Below, one piece after another: positions 36,201 to 45,819 of a stretch of 64,000 nucleotides of DNA. The notes beneath the pieces were generated by a model, which made no database searches, was not told where the DNA came from, and saw only the letters and a program-made list of their open reading frames with translations. The stretch covers positions 29,655,089 through 29,719,088 of the forward strand of contig OZ020488.1 in assembly GCA_963971405.1 (NCBI GenBank). The letters are read 5' to 3'. The number at the start of each line of letters is the position of its first letter. The first letter of the stretch is position 1. The DNA comes from Psococerastis gibbosa (taxonomy: Eukaryota; Arthropoda; Insecta; Psocodea; Psocidae). Both the position numbers and the translations under genes were made by a program.

Positions 36201-37681
36201 AGTAATTATATTGAATTATTAATTAAAATTATATTTTGCAGTTTTACCGGACAAGGAAAAAGTGAACCGAACTGAGTAGTAAGCAATTCAATTTTGAGAA
36301 GTAGGTTGCCTTTTTTTCAGTCTTCTCATGTTATTTTATTTAATGGCACAGTCGAATCAGGGCTGGTGGGCCGTGGTCTATTTGAAGCGTACGTCAGTGG
36401 CACTCCGTTGACTGAAGATGTCTCCCGCAGCTGTAGAAACGTTATTAAGATCGTATTCAGATCAATCACGGTACATCTGCCATGATTCTACTTTATCAGC
36501 ATTTGACTCCGGCCATGGACCATGAAAGCTTAGTAACAGAACAAAAGTCACTATGAATTTATTTGGAATGGATTTAACTTTTTCATATGAAAATTCTTGC
36601 GCCCAGCCAACCATGGGCCCAACTGTGCCAAACCAATTTTGAAATTTTTCGTCCATATTCTTCAATTTCTATTCGAAAGTACCTAATCCATTACAAAATT
36701 TATTTTACACACAATGGCGTTAAACTAATTGGATAGCCAGTGCCCAAAACACGTGATTGAGTAATTAAAAAATCCAAATAGTGACCCCTTTGTAGTCAGG
36801 CGCCTTAGCTCTGTGTATCCTCAGGAGGTTAGCCTACTCCTCAGGCCTACCACTCACTTGTAATGAGCCATATAAATTATGGCACATTGGCCTGGGGTGG
36901 GACCTCTGGAAATATGGACGCTGTACATAGGCTCCAAAAGCTACTTGTTAAAACTGGGACCTCGTGACAGTTGTTGCTCTCACTTCATAACAGCCCCAAG
37001 TCTTCACATATATAGATGCATTTTACATATCTTAAAGCCTGAGATGTGGGGGAAATTTAATCAAAATGGGGACACCTACAACACACTGCAAAGGGGAGAC
37101 CGTGTAGGGCCAGCACCACGCACAGCCATGTGTGAGTGACTGGATCATATACTACAAGGACTCGCCTACCTTAAGTGAGAGCGGCGAGAAATGCTAATAA
37201 CTTCCCTAAATTGCTTAGAGACCACCTCTTAGACTTAGTGAAAGCTCTCTACACTGCCACTGAGCCCCCACTAGCATAATTACAACGAGGCAACGACAGA
37301 ACTACTTGATTTTGACAATTTTACTTTATACTGTCTTGTTGATTACTTGATTGTATTGTATAATTTAACAGAAATACATATTTATTGATTAAGTACATTC
37401 GAATTTTTATTGCCTGCTTTCGTGATTCAATTAGTGATAAAAGAATATACAAAAATTCACCATGCTTTATCACTTGCTCGGTTGCTAGTAGGCTAAACTA
37501 AATTAAAATGATTCAGACAGCATTAAAATGCTTATACACTCACCTCCATGTATTGCCTTTGCAAGGAGGAAATTTCATCTTTACCCTTTGCTTTTCTGTC
37601 TGTATTCCTTGGCCATTTAGGAACATTTTTTTTCCTTGAAATTGTAGGTTTTTGAAAACCGACATAAGGTAACGTCGCCAT
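30294..37681 (-). CDS. Ddx10: DDX10/Dbp4 DEAD-box RNA helicase, five exons, complete, about 788 aa
   Basis: Minus-strand exons 37544-37681, 35860-36051, 34012-34782, 32752-32927 and 30294-31383 join in phase. DEAD-box motifs appear in order: Q motif ([18 protein letters not shown]), I AETGSGKT, Ia PTRELA, Ib [38 protein letters not shown]. The DDX10 signature follows: a [20 protein letters not shown] helix, [19 protein letters not shown] and [16 protein letters not shown], then a long acidic/lysine-rich tail ending in [18 protein letters not shown], as in known members. In yeast and human this nucleolar ATPase releases U14 snoRNA during 18S rRNA maturation. The GT donor after exon 4 falls inside GAGTAG, so reading through it would stop at once. 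Introns hold repeats at 31735, 33409, 33717, 35193 and 36310. Confidence 0.96.
31735..31910 (+). repeat. Short dispersed repeat, copy 2 (DDX10 intron 4)
   Basis: Partner of 14873-15045, sharing GGTAGCGTGCTTGTACTTGT, GAGTCTCTACA, GGAGACGTGTC, ACAAGTAC and CATTAAATTGTTTG. Confidence 0.6.
33409..33556 (+). mobile_element. LINE reverse-transcriptase C-terminal fragment (DDX10 intron 3)
   Basis: The frame from 33409 reads [20 protein letters not shown] then [20 protein letters not shown] and AKALQGL before a stop. This is the usual end of the single long ORF in RTE-like and related LINEs (GRPRKRW..DRD.WR..V..AK). Only this end remains. Confidence 0.8.
33717..33890. repeat. Tandem duplication, two units of about 87 bp (DDX10 intron 3)
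   Basis: AGTGGTTTCCTGACTAGTTA at 33719 and AGTGGTTTCCCGACTAGTTA about 87 bp on both continue to ATAATAAATACATCAATCAG. The units differ by several substitutions and a short insertion. Confidence 0.8.
35193..35470 (+). repeat. Repeat family C, internally deleted copy (DDX10 intron 2)
   Basis: It keeps the GAACCGGTCCGAG start, GCTTTCCAATTTATCAA, the G-run after GATATCTCG and the right end CTTATACTACGTATAAATTG. About 560 bp of the middle is missing. Confidence 0.8.
36310..36470 (+). repeat. Family E fragment (DDX10 intron 1)
   Basis: It contains GGGCCGTGGTCTATTTGAAG and GACTGAAGATGTCTCCCGCA followed by GTAGAAACGTT, the same blocks seen on the minus strand at 59190-59410. Confidence 0.6.
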
Positions 37682-39068
37682 GTTTGTGTACAACTTCACA
37701 ACTTTTTTTGTTTACTAGTAGTCTAGTACCGATAATAGCCGCTAGGGTAACAGAAGACGGTTCTATAACTTTTGCGCCTGTTTTAAAAAATATATGCAGT
37801 CTACTGAGTAAATAGCCTAATCTTATTTGTATGGGGTTCATTTGTGGCGTCATTTTGTAGATGGCAGCACCAGTTGCAATGATATCAAAGCGTTGATTTT
37901 TCCATAAGCCTCAATACTATTTTAAAATGATTTTTAATTACGTATCATTTTAAAGTGATATTTTTGTATAAATCATGGAGAATATATATATTAAATTATA
38001 TGCAGCGAAATAAGGTCCAGGCATAGTAAAAATATTATAAAAAATATTAAAAGAATTAATTAGATGCTAAGAGCTTAGTTTTCACATGCAAACGGCGGCC
38101 ATTTTGAATAATATGGATATCGGTTTGTCGTCAGCGAAACTAGTGACCAAAACTGTCCCTACAGAACCTCATTGTCGCAATCAAAGGTGTTAAATTACAA
38201 AATGCCTGCTCAACTGTTTCTCTGAAACAAATCACTTGATAGGTTTATAAGTTAAATGAAATCGAGATTTTATTAATCCCAGCCCCCCAAGGGATTTGTC
38301 AAGGGGGTAAAATGTATTTTCCTGGGAGGGGGTTGATTTGAATAGCACAGAATGACGTAACGTAAAAGGGTGGCCAACTGCATTTATTAAAGCAAACACA
38401 AATTTGGCGCTAAAATAGGCCTATTTAAAGTTAGTTTGCAGTTCTTAGAGGATTAGTCCTTCACGACTATTTGGTATTATCCATGCGAATAAAGAGTAAC
38501 AAAATTACGAAGTACAACCTCAGAAGTCCATGCGCCACTGAAAATGTCTTTCTTCTTCTTCCCCCATAATGCCGCGTGCGCAGCGTTGTGGGGTCGAACC
38601 CATTTTCTGAACTGAAGATGCCGACCCCAGTTAATGATTAACGTAAGAAGTACATCAGCCTGGATTCACCTGTTCCACATTCGGATCAGTAGGTATACTT
38701 CCAATGGAAAAATAAGTCTACGGAAATTATGAAACGACAATGTGATGCTTTCGTTGCCATACAGAGACCCGACTCTATGGTACGGTAGGTCAAAAGTAGG
38801 TATAAAAGTAAAAGCAGTCAAATAGAGTAATTATATAGGTGGCATCGTTGGTAAATCTAGGGGAAATCATTGTGGCTTCCTTCGAATTCCACTTTCCGCA
38901 GCTATAACAACGATGGTGGGGGGTTAGTGCTCAAAGTGTGCTTGTCAACTAATGCACAGTATTGGCACAGATTGCATTTCCAATAGGCTATATCCAAGAA
39001 AACAGACAAAATTAGTAATATTTCAATTTAATATGTAACCCATGCCCTGCTTAACAGACGACTCATTA
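37682..39068. other. Upstream region of DDX10, no gene
   Basis: AT-rich, with the DDX10 5'UTR and promoter presumably just above 37681. A G-run block near 38280-38330 looks repeat-derived, but I cannot bound it. Confidence 0.4.
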
Positions 39069-39240
39069 GGCGTGTATTCCACAGGTCAATATTCCGTCAT
39101 TTGTGATAAAAAAAATTGAGATTTTTGTTTTAAGGAGACTATTATGCAGATAAGTTAAGTATCTACATAATAGTCAATAACAAAAATCGCAACTTTTTTT
39201 TATCACAAATGACGGAATATTGACCAGTGGAATACACGCC
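39069..39240. mobile_element. Palindromic MITE family F, copy 3, 172 bp, TTA target duplication
   Basis: Ends GGCGTGTATTCCAC and GTGGAATACACGCC are flanked by TTA at 39066-39068 and 39241-39243. Arms extend through GTCAATATTCCGTCATTTGT to TTGTTTTAAGGAGACTATTA. Nearly the whole element folds on itself. Confidence 0.9.
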
Positions 39241-39789
39241 TTAGCAATTGGAAATGCAATTCATCATTTACTACTTAAGTCAACAACTAAAGTAAAAGTA
39301 TCTCTCAAGAAAAGTAGTCTTAGAACAAGATGAGACCATTTATAAAATAACATGTCATTGGTTTAGCATTTTTACATTTCCGTCTAGTACTACAAAATGT
39401 ATACATTACAAAAAATACAATTAGCATCATCCCAAAAAAAAATTATTGTCTGCAGTCCATCATTATAAATGTCTATACAAATGAGCCCAAAGACGAAGAA
39501 CCGGTCCGAGTTCACTCGAAAATGCTTTCCAATTTATCAACATTAGTAGATAGAGAAAATGAGTAAATTCATGGTAAATAACTTTCCTACGGTTAAATTT
39601 CCGATATCTCGGGGGGGGGGGTGTCCACCTGACGTCACTGGAGGTGAGGTAAATTCTAGATAGGTCAGACCAACATATTACCACACAGCAATAATGGCAG
39701 GACACGCAACAATGCATTAGAGCGCGAATTTTCTATCATTTTTTCAAAAAATAATTTTTTGCACAAAACCAAATGGTTTGGTTTGTTAA

Positions 39790-40785
39790 AGAATTAAAAA
39801 TAAGTAAAAAATCTTTTAACAAAGATTTAATATCTCAACCGTTAGAGAAGAAAAATAGCAAGCTATAGTTGCCATAGCAACCACAAATAATAGAGGAGGC
39901 TAGTTTATTTCAATTTGCCCTGACACTAGCCTTCTCTAGAAGCGTCTTTAGCCGACCACGAATCAATCCTTTTGTGAGGAAATCTGCCAGCTGGCCTTCT
40001 CCTGCTACATGCCGAATATCATATTGCTTCTCTAGATAACCCTCTCTGACATATAGGTGCCGCGTATGGATGTGCTTCGACCGCTTGTGAAACTCTCCAG
40101 CATTCTTTGCCAACTGCAAAGTCTGCATTGTCCGCATAAAGGATTGTTGGCAGATCCACTCCAGTCATTTACGTGAACAAGTTTTTATTGATACGATGGT
40201 TTTCATTTTTAAAGTTATGAACGGGTTACTACCCGAGTACCTACGCTCAAGAATAACTACATTTGGTGAAATTCACACTTATTCCACTAGAAATGTTGGC
40301 GACGGTGTGTTGGTGCTGCAGACGTCGGAATTTTTAAGGAAGAGCATATTCCAAGACGGTCTATCCAAATATAATTCTCTTCGAAGGGATATCAAATTGG
40401 CTTCATCCTTGTTGAAATTTAAAAAATATTTACAAGAGGATGTGCGAAGTGGTTTACTCGATAAGTGGATGACTTAATAGTGAAAGTGGTTGTTTTTTAT
40501 TAGCATTCTTGCTATTTCTCCAAACACTACTACTACTACTACTACTACGCCTCCATGACTCTTGCCCGGTTAGTTTTTGTACTTGAAACTTTAAATCCAT
40601 TTTGCAATGCTAAAAATAACTATTTTCTGCGTGGACTGGGTGGTCTGGGCCCATAACCATTTAAAAAATAAGTAAAAAATCTTTTAACAAAGATTTAATA
40701 TCTCAACCGTTAGAGAAGAAAAATAACAAGCTACAGTTGCCATAGCAACCACAAATAATAGAGGAGGCTAGTCTATTTCAATTGA
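39790..40785 (-). mobile_element. Internally deleted copia (Ty1/copia) retrotransposon with two LTR remnants
   Basis: Direct repeats of about 120 bp (39790-39905 and 40668-40783) share AAAAAATCTTTTAACAAAG, ATCTCAACCGTTAGAGAAG and GTTGCCATAGCAACCAC. Read on the minus strand, the primer-binding site TGGTTATGGGCCCAG (40659-40645) follows the 5' LTR; it is complementary to the initiator tRNA-Met anticodon arm, the copia-type internal primer. A Gag-like start MDLKFQVQKLTGQESWRR begins at 40600. The RNase H end (FHKRSKHI..YVRE..GQLADFLTKGL) lies at 39910-40137, with a frameshift just upstream after LYADNAD. Everything between the Gag start and RNase H is replaced by a LINE tail. Confidence 0.85.
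40170..40545 (+). mobile_element. LINE C-terminal fragment inserted in the copia remnant, with ACT tail
   Basis: The open frame 40196-40477 (93 aa) reads FKVMNGLLPEYL, HTYSTRN, FLRKSIFQDGLSKYNSLRRD and SSLLKFKKYL, the C-terminal region after reverse transcriptase in many CR1/Jockey-like LINEs. It is followed by an ACT microsatellite (40529-40548), a plausible 3' end. Confidence 0.75.
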
Positions 40786-41500
40786 AAGCAACCTGTCCCG
40801 TTTCGTTACTCAATTTAACACCTAAAACATGCCAGAAGGTAGAAATCATCGATAGAAAGGTGTCGCTGAAAAATTATTTTTTAGTCATTTTTCATTAAAA
40901 TTTAGTTATTTTTATTTTTTTACCCCCAGAAGCTAACTAACAAGGGGCAAGCGACCCCCCGCATTTTGTCAACATTAATAACGACTACAATATATGAGAA
41001 TTTAAAAGAAATCGTTGGAGCCGTTTTTAGAAATAATATTTTTAGATGTTTTTTGAGAATAACCCACCCCCCCCCCCCCCCAATTCAGTTGGCCCAAAAT
41101 AAAAATAAATATCCCGAGGTATGATTTTTGTAAACATACATGCTAATTTTCATCAAAATTGACCGAGTAGTTAGCCCGGAAATTGAAGAACAGACAGACA
41201 GACATTTCGTAAAAACCACTTTTTTGGGGCCTCAAAACGTGTAAATCCGTTGAAATCTCGGAATCGAAAATTGCGACCATCACGAAGCTTTCCTTATACC
41301 AGGCCTACGCATAAATTGGAAAGCAATAACACTAGTTGCAAAACTTAATTTTAATTTGTCCCCCATGAATCATTCTTTAAAAAACTAAATTTCCGTGTTA
41401 AAAGAGAAGGTTCTAAACTTTAAGCAAAAGAACTATAATTTTTAACTGGAAAAAGAAAATATTCACAAGATAGCCATATCCTTCAATACATATCGTACAA

Positions 41501-42508
41501 TTAAATAAACACATTAATTCTTTTGCGTATCCTCATTCTGCAAACTGGGCAACTAGGACCCAATATGTCGCTACACTCCTGGCAAACGCATACGTGTCTG
41601 CAAGGCATATGTAAAACGTTTTTAGGATTAGAAAGACACACAATGCACAAGGTTTCTTCTCTCTGGGGATTCCGTACAACAGGAGCGTCCCCCCTCTGTA
41701 ACTGCTGACGGTCAGACCGGTTACCCCTGTAGAAAAACTCACCAGTCCAACAATTACAGACAAATATACACAAGTTATCAATAAGCGATTCCGTTATTGC
41801 CCAGACAAAAGAAGCAATGTCTTTGAAATAAAACCCTATAAAACTTATAGTGGTTACCCCAATAAGGAAACCAAAAAAAGTAGAAGTCGAGCTTTGAAGA
41901 ATAAGTAAGGTGGCTTCGAATTGTGATTTTAAAAACCTTACGACAGTACCATACAACGTAACGACTATAAGAGTTTTACAATCTTCAATTAGTAACATCA
42001 ATTCTTGGGACACATAAATAAAGCCATGTTTTATGTTTCCTGGCAATGAATTAAATGTTTCCAATAGTGACGTTCCAACATAGGAAATACTAAGATAGGG
42101 CAATTTTGCAACATCTATCACAAAGCTAACAAAATCGCTTAGAATTTGACAAATACTAAGTAGCCCACAGACCGCGCTTTTTACAAGTTCATATCCTATG
42201 TCCACAGTCAACGAAGCCGATGTAATCACCAAATGGACCAATTCTACAATTCCATTTTTTGCAAATAATGCAACAGCTATGCTTCTTGAAAGAAAGTCTT
42301 TTAAAAACACAGAATAGTCGTCGCACAATACTTCGATAACGATTTGTGCATTAAGAACGATGTTTTGCAATATAACAACGCCGCTTACCACACCACAAAG
42401 CAGTATGTCTCCAAAGTAGCAAGTGATACTGAATATGTGGAATAGAAGAAGCCCTGTTGAGCTTACAACAGAAGCAAGGGTTTCTATAATCTCCAAAATA
42501 CATAGCAT
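41501..42508 (-). CDS. Rnf26: RNF26-like multi-pass membrane RING E3 ligase, 335 aa, intronless
   Basis: The N-terminal 260 residues are strongly hydrophobic with several membrane segments (GLLLFHIFSITCYFGDILLC near 20-40, a segment near 110-130, FLIGVTTISFIGFYF near 210-230). The C-terminus from residue 288 is a C3HC4 RING: CIVC, 11 residues, C-R-H, three residues, CQEC, then CPVC, ending KRINVFI. Layout and the hydrophobic C-terminal end match RNF26, an ER-membrane ubiquitin ligase that in vertebrates positions endosomes and modulates STING. It is shorter than human RNF26 (433 aa). A conserved 50-bp motif lies 80 bp upstream of its ATG. Confidence 0.85.
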   Translation of the reverse strand: MLCILEIIETLASVVSSTGLLLFHIFSITCYFGDILLCGVVSGVVILQNIVLNAQIVIEVLCDDYSVFLKDFLSRSIAVALFAKNGIVELVHLVITSASLTVDIGYELVKSAVCGLLSICQILSDFVSFVIDVAKLPYLSISYVGTSLLETFNSLPGNIKHGFIYVSQELMLLIEDCKTLIVVTLYGTVVRFLKSQFEATLLILQSSTSTFFGFLIGVTTISFIGFYFKDIASFVWAITESLIDNLCIFVCNCWTGEFFYRGNRSDRQQLQRGDAPVVRNPQREETLCIVCLSNPKNVLHMPCRHVCVCQECSDILGPSCPVCRMRIRKRINVFI

Positions 42509-42587
42509 TTTTATTTAGAACTTTTCATACATTTTACCGGCAGAATGCAGAAATGATACGAAAAGGGAAAACTAAAACCGGGGATTT

Positions 42588-42637
42588 CTAAACTGCGGAT
42601 GCGGACTGCGGACAAGGCCACTGCGGACGAAAGGGTT
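42588..42637 (-). promoter_or_regulatory. TCCGCAG-repeat motif upstream of the RNF26-like gene
   Basis: On the minus strand this reads TAACCCTTTCGTCCGCAGTG, GCCTTGTCCGCAGTCCGCAT and CCGCAGTTTAG in continuous order. The same block occurs at 51266-51318 with one small insertion, in the same orientation relative to the SLC66A3 gene there. Function unknown; a transposon fragment is possible. Confidence 0.5.
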
Positions 42638-43470
42638 ATAAAGGGTTATTATTAAGTCACAGACAGAACAAAAATTAAAGATATTTGTTTTGAGTTTAAA
42701 ATGTGTTTTGTGATATTTTATCAATAAAATATTAAAACATTATAGTTTAAAAACTTATTTTATTCATCTAGGTTTGTTTTTTTTGTTTATAGTTAGAATA
42801 AAATACTAATAAAAAATGTGAATGCATGGCTGTCTGCTCAATGACGTCATTCGTCAAACAAAATAATGAATGACTGCTACGTCATTATTGTATGAGTATT
42901 TAATATTTAAATAAAAATACATATTCTTTTTATATTTTGAATTTGAAAAGTTTAAAAACAACTCAGAAGAAGGAAAAATGTGTCCCGTTTGACCGCTGTG
43001 AATTTTGAAAGCAAAGCTGAGATACAGAAAGTCAGAAAGGCATTGGAGTTGTAGACGAAGTGATGATTGTACAAGAAAAAATATTTGGCAAATGTTCCGG
43101 GTTACAAATCTACCAACTAAGCTATTTGTATCTGTATCTATCTGTGCACGGGAATAATATTGGATAACCTATTTTCCTGTAAGTAATGAAGGCTGCGTTG
43201 TTTCCCTACCATATTAGTTATATTAGTCATATTAGTTATTGGTCTATGAGCTGGGGCTATACGCCTATACCCTATACCCAAATAAAATTAAAAGAAATAC
43301 AACTGTTACTATGTGTAGACTAAAATAATTACATTTGTTTCGCTCCATTTGAGTATCTCTAATACACATTTGGAGCAGAAATAATAAATTATTCTGCTTT
43401 AAATACACCGACTACATGAGAAACCCCATGAATGAATGCCATCTTCCATTTCAGTATTTCCACCAGTCTT
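42638..43470. other. No gene seen
   Basis: AT-rich spacer. It should contain upstream exons of the gene at 43859-45819 if that gene is intact, but I cannot identify any. A strong donor-like CCTGTAAGTAATG occurs near 43180. Confidence 0.35.
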
Positions 43471-43479
43471 AACTAAGTC

Positions 43480-43800
43480 AGCCGCCTAGGCATGTCGTCA
43501 AGCGCTTAATATTTAGCCCTCTTGAGTCGCAATCTACGGATTGGTTTGCAGCGAATGTTGTATTTTTTCTCCTCCACTCTTGTCTGTTTAGTGCGGTCCT
43601 TTTCGCACCCCAGGTCCCTCATGACATCCTGTAGGTACTCCTTCCTCTGTCGTCTTCTTGAGTTGGTGCCTTCAACCTACCCTCAATTATGTTCTTGAGG
43701 AGCCTTTCGTGTCTCAGAATATGTCCCATCCATTTGCCTCTTCTTGTCGAAATCATGGCCATAATAGCTCTTTTTTCATATATGTAATGCTGTAATTTGG
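43480..43800 (-). mobile_element. LINE reverse-transcriptase C-terminal remnant
   Basis: The minus strand reads YEKRAIMAMISTRRGKWMGH then ILRHERLLKNIIEGRL, and, after a frame change, LNRQEWRRKNTTFAANQ. This is the common WxGHxLRH..LL...EGR..R...Y end of LINE ORFs. Frameshifts show that it is dead. Confidence 0.75.
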
Positions 43801-43858
43801 ATTTTATAGGTCTTCTTCATAGTGCCTCTCTAGGTGTCCAGCAGTCCTGCCAAATTAG

Positions 43859-45819
43859 CTAGGATATGAGTCATTTGGTAGGATTAATGCATCATTCCAA
43901 CGGAAGAGCCCAAATGGTCGAAAACCACCAGATTTCATGCACATAATCATCGACGAAAAGGGAGACATGAAGGTCCCAAAGTTGTGCCTGTTTTCAAGCC
44001 AAACGAAGCTCATGTGAGTAGCCTAAATTAGTGTAGAATGATAAAAACATCGTGAAATATTACAAGTTGTACCTATATTTTTTAAAGACTGTACAGCATG
44101 TAAACTTTCTACTGCATACTATTTCTCCGTTAGGTACCGTTACTGTATAATATACCGTAACCGTTCCAGTATAATATAGTTGTCTATGTTTTTACAGTGC
44201 ATCATTACCATGCCGTTTATTGTACGTGAAATCATGAAGGTGTTGAGTTTGCATAAGGTTTACCTTATTTCAATCCCTAATGGCTTCAGAAAGCTTGTTA
44301 AATATTGGTAATAAGTAGATTTTTATTTATTCTGTAAATCGAGATGATCTGTGAGCCTGGCCTTATGTGTAAGGATTGTCACTGGTACGTGCAGGTGCCA
44401 TGTTGGTTGGGTATCTCAGAGACTCGGTCCTAGTCTCGGTAAATGCAAATACGCCTTTTATAATTCAAAAAAGGGCAATGCCTATTGCGGAGTGAGGGAC
44501 CAAATGGTCTCGTTTACGCCATTGTTTCGTAGCATGGAAATCATGTATGCATTACAAGTCACAAAATTTGTGAGGTTAAGTCCAGCCAACTTCAGTTAGA
44601 GTCTTCCCACGAGGAACACTTAGGCGAAAGTCCCAACAAAATAATTAAATATTGTGCCAGGTATGATGCTTGCCTCAGGGCATGAATGAATTCTAGAATG
44701 CGGCATGAGACACTTTGGATACCAATACCCGGACCAATGATGACTGCCTAGTTTTATTTTTTATCAATTGATCACCTGGCCTATCGATTCATTTTGCGTG
44801 GCAATTCCTTAAACAGGTTGCCCGTTCGAAAGTAACTCTTTGACTTGGTAGTGCTCTTTGCATTGGCTGCGTTTTAAAACAGCGTACTGAATTTATTTAT
44901 TTACAGTTATGAACAGATGAACAGAACTTGATGAACTACATGGCACTAATTTTATTACTCGTATCGAACGCCACAAGAGTAATTACAATCTATCCTTGTC
45001 ATTCCATTAGTAACTGCTTAGTACGGTACAGTAATATACAGTTATGGCAAAAATAATTTTTTCCATATTTTCTCCTGCACAATTGGAGATAGTGGCACCA
45101 AACTTAGACATTTCCAAACTGGTGAAGTCGTGGTTTGTGACAGCTGAGTCGATGTTTTACCGAAATCAGCGCAGTCACCCGGCCTCAACGCATTCAAAAA
45201 CTTGTGGAATGGCCTGAAGAGCCGTTTATCTATTGAAAAAATTTCGAACAGGGACCTACTGTGGCTTGTAGTGAAGAAGACATGAGAGATAATTCCCGTC
45301 AGAGCATGTCAAAACCTGCTGCAGTAGATAAAAAAAGCGCTGCAAAACAAAGGGCAGACTATTAGTTTAATTGAAGTGATATGCATAATAAAACTATAAA
45401 TTGTAACATTTTTGACCGCGTTTTTATTAGTTTTGCCATAACTGTATCCTTCAGATACTTCCCCCGAATTACACAAAAAAAAAAAAAAAAAAAAAAATGA
45501 TATTTACTAATACAATATTAAATTTAAATTTTATTTTCTGAGTTGTAAGATACCTATGCTATGAATGCTAAATGACCAATTACTTGTCACTTATTGTGTA
45601 GGCAACTTCAATTTTTTTAGTGACTCTTAACAAACTGGAAAGTTTGTAAGTAGTTACTACTTCTTGACCCCTGGTCATTCTGTGATTCTCAGGCGCTACC
45701 GCGACATTCACCAGATTCTCGGCCCTCACAAGCCACAGCTAAATACTGCTTCATTGAATGCCCCTGACACTCCACAAGATCATCTTCGACGAGGTGCAGA
45801 TTATCTTTTAATGATATGA
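43859..45819 (+). CDS. Unrecognised gene, last two exons (C-terminal 93 aa)
   Basis: Exon 43859-44013 is open from its acceptor (CAAATTAG) and ends at donor CAT|GTGAGT with two bases left over. Exon 45693-45819 starts after TGATTCTCAG and supplies the third base, completing ATG (Met), and runs to TGA. The joined product ends PPDFMHIIIDEKGDMKVPKL ... MRYRDIHQILGPHKPQL ... HLRRGADYLLMI. Codon choice and a PPDFMHIII..KGDMKVP block look like real protein, but I do not recognise the family. No upstream exon was found; a LINE remnant sits directly 5', so this may be a broken gene. The intron holds a Tc1 relic. Confidence 0.45.
45037..45446 (+). mobile_element. Internally deleted Tc1/mariner element
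   Basis: Terminal repeats TACAGTTATGGCAAAAATAA and TTATTAGTTTTGCCATAACTGTA (last 12 bases compared) are inverted. Inside, 45165-45310 reads SPGLNAFKNLWNGLKSRLSI then NRDLLWLVVKK, the C-terminal DDE-region of Tc1 transposases (SPDLNPIENLW). Most of the transposase is missing. Confidence 0.85.

Larger units (their letters stand above)
39499..41326 (+). repeat. Repeat family C copy interrupted by a copia element
   Basis: Left part 39499-39775 (GAACCGGTCCGAG to AAACCAAAT) and right part 40786-41326 (GAAAGCAACCTGTCCCGTTT to AATTGGAAAGCAA) together rebuild the order of the copy at 18059. The insertion in between is the copia remnant. Confidence 0.8.

Noticed and set aside
40520-40550. A CRISPR-like or regulatory tandem array
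   Set aside because: It is a plain ACT microsatellite at a LINE end in a eukaryotic genome.
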